6,972 bases of DNA from JAYODZ01 sp965662735 (GTDB lineage Bacteria > Pseudomonadota > Alphaproteobacteria > RS24), in contig CBFIIU010000029.1 of assembly GCA_965662735.1 (NCBI GenBank), positions 1 through 6,972 of the forward strand, written 5' to 3'. Below the pieces are notes generated by a model. The model did not search any database, was not told the origin of the DNA, and was given only the letters and a program-made list of their open reading frames with translations. The position numbers and the translations under genes were made by a program. Shown here one piece after another: positions 4,951 to 6,972 of this stretch. The stretch's first letter is position 1. Every line of letters begins with the position of its first letter.

Positions 4951-6336
4951 TCAGTCAAGCGGCATAGTGATCGGGCCGCGCTCTCGCTCCAAATACTGCC
5001 CGACGGCAATCAATGTTGCTTCATCAAAATGACGGCCGATAAGCTGAATGCTAGCTGGTAAAGCCCCATGCGATGTCGGCCATGGCAGCGACAGCGTTGG
5101 GCTTCCCGAATAATCCCAGGCCGCAGTATATTTGAGTGTCTCGGATAAATTGGCCTCGGCCGTTTCGGCCTCGGACGAGCCCTCTTTGGGCTGCTGATAC
5201 ATGGGCATAGACGGGCACACGATGAGATCACATTGCGTAAAAATATCATCGAGCCGGGCATTAAAGGCGCGCCGTTCCATTTCAACTTGCATATAGGCTG
5301 ATGCCGGTATTGCCAGGCCCATCTCAAGCAAATCTGCTAACGGCCCATAATCATCGCGCCGCGCCGGAAACGTGTCGGCATGGGCGTCCAACGCCTCAAC
5401 GGCGGTGGTGATCGGCCAGCCCTCCGACAAAGCCTGATGATCAATCGTGATCGGAACAATCTCACAGCCTTGTCGCTTGAGCAATGATAGGGCGGCCGTC
5501 AAAGCGTCGCGATGCGCTTGTGCGGTTTGTCCTGAATTATACTGTAAGTCGACGCCAACCCGCAGTTCGCTCGGGAATTGGGCGTGGGCAAGATAGTCAG
5601 GCACGGCACGCCGACTGCTCGTTGGATCATTTGCATCGAAGCCGGCAATAATCTGTAACATTGCTGCTGCATCGCGCACTGATCGGGTCATGGGGCCGAT
5701 ATGGTCGAGTGAATATGCGAGCGGAAAGGCTCCATATCGGGAGACTCGGCCATAAGTGGGCTTTAACCCGACAATACCGTTCGACGCCGATGGGAACCGA
5801 ATGCTACCCCCTGTATCAGTTCCAAGGCTGGCGAAGCACAAACCACTCGCGGTAGCGACACCGGAGCCGCTGGATGATACGCCGGACCATAAGCCGGCGT
5901 CCCAGGGATTGATAGGGATTTGTACATCGGGATGGTGACGGGCAAAGGCGCCTTCGGTCAGATGCAATTTGCCGAGCAATATTGTTCCTGCCTCATTTAA
6001 TCGGGCGACGACGGTTGCATCATAATCGGGAACGGCATCGCGATAAATGCGTGCCCCATTGGTTGTCCGTAAACCGCGTGTGGCGAGTAAGTCTTTAACC
6101 GCGATGGGAACGCCATGAAGTGCGGAGCGGATTTTACCGCTTTGAATGTCTTGGTCCGCCTGTCGAGCTTGGGCCAAGGCTTGCTCCGCGGCCACGGTAA
6201 CATAAGGGCCTAACTCAGCATGGCGTTTGATCCGGCTCAAGAGATGTTCGGTCACCGCTTCGGATGTTAACTCACCGGCATGGATAAGCTGTGCGACCGC
6301 GATGGCATCCTGTGTATGAATGTTGGAAAGGGTCAT
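4951..6336 (-). CDS. Amidase-signature family hydrolase
   Basis: The 461-residue enzyme is a full-length amidase-signature protein that hydrolyses an amide bond through a Ser-cisSer-Lys triad. Numbered from the ATG at 6336, the triad is K81 (in PIAVKDLLATRG), cis-Ser S154 (in WSGVSSSGSGVA) and nucleophile S178 (in GTDTGGSIRFPS). Spacings of 73 and 24 residues fit the family. The usual GGSSGGS loop is GVSSSGS here, a variant found in some amidases. The C-terminal half contains CDLIVCPSMPM and the YSGSPTLSLPW stretch seen in this family. No gatB or gatC is adjacent, so it is probably a stand-alone amidase rather than a GatA; the substrate is unknown. The ATG at 6336 is preferred over the TTG at 6342 because GAGGA (complement of 6346-6350) is 9 bases from the ATG but only 3 from the TTG. 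Confidence 0.92.
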   Translation of the reverse strand: MTLSNIHTQDAIAVAQLIHAGELTSEAVTEHLLSRIKRHAELGPYVTVAAEQALAQARQADQDIQSGKIRSALHGVPIAVKDLLATRGLRTTNGARIYRDAVPDYDATVVARLNEAGTILLGKLHLTEGAFARHHPDVQIPINPWDAGLWSGVSSSGSGVATASGLCFASLGTDTGGSIRFPSASNGIVGLKPTYGRVSRYGAFPLAYSLDHIGPMTRSVRDAAAMLQIIAGFDANDPTSSRRAVPDYLAHAQFPSELRVGVDLQYNSGQTAQAHRDALTAALSLLKRQGCEIVPITIDHQALSEGWPITTAVEALDAHADTFPARRDDYGPLADLLEMGLAIPASAYMQVEMERRAFNARLDDIFTQCDLIVCPSMPMYQQPKEGSSEAETAEANLSETLKYTAAWDYSGSPTLSLPWPTSHGALPASIQLIGRHFDEATLIAVGQYLERERGPITMPLD

Positions 6337-6590
6337 GGTCAACGGTCCTCACTCTGATACGTCCTGCCTATGCGCCTTAAGCCCGTGAATGACTCGGCCA
6401 CGAATGAATCGGCCACGAATGACTCGGCGACATAGGAACAAAATTTCACCTTTAAGTGCTTCGCCGTCCATTTTCGAAATTTCAGGCGCGCATTCCTGAA
6501 CCAAGTAAATGCGCATCAGAGGTGGGCTGTCAACTGGATGAAAATGTCTGATTTATGGCTGTCTGTGAAAACTGCATCGGGATAGACTAG
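6337..6590. other. 254-bp gap upstream of the amidase with no recognisable gene
   Basis: This stretch should hold the amidase promoter (minus strand), but I find no convincing -35/-10 pair. It contains the amidase ribosome-binding site at 6346-6350, the 15-bp repeat at 6385-6429 and an in-frame stop (6588-6590) just before the crotonase remnant. None of the three plus-strand frames gives recognisable crotonase sequence here, so the missing part of that gene has been deleted or is beyond recognition. Confidence 0.5.
6385..6429. repeat. 15-bp tandem repeat, 3 units, upstream of the amidase
   Basis: Units are GTGAATGACTCGGCC (6385-6399), ACGAATGAATCGGCC (6400-6414) and ACGAATGACTCGGCG (6415-6429). 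The second and third differ at two positions and the first and third at three. The tract ends about 50 bp upstream of the amidase start on that gene's strand, in the expected promoter or leader region. Confidence 0.78.
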
Positions 6591-6728
6591 GCCCAGGTGC
6601 AGAGCCATCATAAAGTACAGAAACGGGAGATGGATGCCCTCAATCGCGCCTATGAATCGCCCGAGCATGCGGAGGCGATTGCGGCATTTCTCGAAAAACG
6701 ACCGCCCGATTTTAAAAAAAGAGGATAG
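6591..6728 (+). pseudogene. C-terminal remnant of an enoyl-CoA hydratase/isomerase (crotonase) gene
   Basis: The frame ending in TAG at 6726-6728 encodes about 45 residues after an in-frame TAG at 6588-6590. Its last part, MDALNRAYESPEHAEAIAAF then LEKRPPDFKKRG, is the characteristic C-terminus of crotonase-superfamily enoyl-CoA hydratases, which normally have about 260 residues and end in AFLEKR-P-F. The CoA-binding and oxyanion-hole regions are absent and no homologous stretch is visible upstream. The remnant stops 16 bp before the convergent MFS stop codon. An internal ATG at 6630 with GGGAG close before it could make a 32-residue peptide, but the simplest reading is a gene truncated from its 5' side. 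A gene annotator would probably call nothing here. Confidence 0.65.
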
Positions 6729-6744
6729 AGGCCCTAAGCCCAAT

Positions 6745-6972
6745 CTATTTGGCGGAGCGGCCCGTTGAAACCTTGAGCCAAACCAAAGCAAGCGCGGCAA
6801 GGGCGAGGAAGGGCAGCATGGCAATATTGACGGCCGACCAGCCGGCAAGCACGGAGCCACCCGAACAATTCATTAAACCGCCAGAAGCAAGCGACGCCAA
6901 TGTGACGCCACCGAACACCACAAAATCATTCAGCCCCTGAACCCGCTCTTTGTCACGCGCCTCATGAAGCTG
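6745..6972 (-). CDS. MFS transporter, C-terminal end only (gene continues past the right edge)
   Basis: The minus-strand frame is open from the window edge to a TAG at 6745-6747 (complement), giving 75 residues without a start codon. It begins with a charged cytoplasmic-loop stretch, EARDKERVQGLNDF (about 4-17), common before helix 11 in MFS permeases of this type. Two membrane helices follow (about 17-35 and 47-66) and then a short basic tail, KVSTGRSAK. These fit helices 11 and 12 of the 12-helix major facilitator superfamily, in the inner membrane. The substrate cannot be told from this end. The gene is convergent with the crotonase remnant. The assignment rests on helix pattern and the QGLNDF-VVFG stretch. 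Confidence 0.75.
   Translation of the reverse strand, partial: QLHEARDKERVQGLNDFVVFGGVTLASLASGGLMNCSGGSVLAGWSAVNIAMLPFLALAALALVWLKVSTGRSAK

Noticed and set aside
4951..6336. Amidase as GatA of the Glu-tRNA(Gln) amidotransferase
   Set aside because: No gatB or gatC neighbours and the cis-Ser loop departs from the GatA consensus; a stand-alone amidase is more likely.
6516..6860. 114-residue minus-strand open frame near the right edge
   Set aside because: It is antisense to the crotonase remnant and out of frame with the MFS C-terminus, which explains the same strand better.

Overview
This looks like ordinary chromosomal DNA from a Gram-negative proteobacterium, most likely an alphaproteobacterium of moderate GC. 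I infer the class from two small envelope proteins. One resembles the CC0125/CC1285 lipoprotein family. The other resembles a family of alphaproteobacterial lipoproteins with a conserved Cys pair and a C-terminal Tyr-Pro motif. The style of the amidase, transporter and crotonase fragments agrees. I cannot name a genus from this window.

Layout, left to right. (1) The 3' part of a membrane-bound YdjM/YfhP-type putative metal-dependent hydrolase enters from the left edge (+). (2) A glutathione S-transferase-like protein (+). (3) A YvbK-like GNAT acetyltransferase (+), followed by a possible intrinsic terminator. (4) A 374-bp gap with a large imperfect hairpin and a period-16 repeat. (5) Two small exported proteins in tandem (+), a probable lipoprotein and a CC0125-like protein whose expected lipobox cysteine is tyrosine. 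(6) ppnP, pyrimidine/purine nucleoside phosphorylase (+). (7) A class I SAM-dependent methyltransferase (+). (8) An amidase-signature hydrolase on the minus strand, convergent with the methyltransferase. (9) A 254-bp gap, then a C-terminal scrap of an enoyl-CoA hydratase (+). (10) The last two helices of an MFS transporter entering from the right edge (-).

The genes do not form an obvious pathway. Most plus-strand genes are separated by 85 to 370 bp and several have their own Shine-Dalgarno sequence, so they look like independently expressed housekeeping or accessory genes rather than one operon. I see no tRNA, rRNA, CRISPR array, IS transposase, phage gene or toxin-antitoxin/defence cassette.

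The most unusual feature lies between the genes. Every gap longer than 20 bp holds a short degenerate tandem repeat of two to four units, with periods of 12 to 16 bp. The unit sequence differs from gap to gap. Nine such tracts are listed. Other points of interest are the lost lipobox cysteine, the decayed crotonase remnant and the structured DNA upstream of the first lipoprotein.
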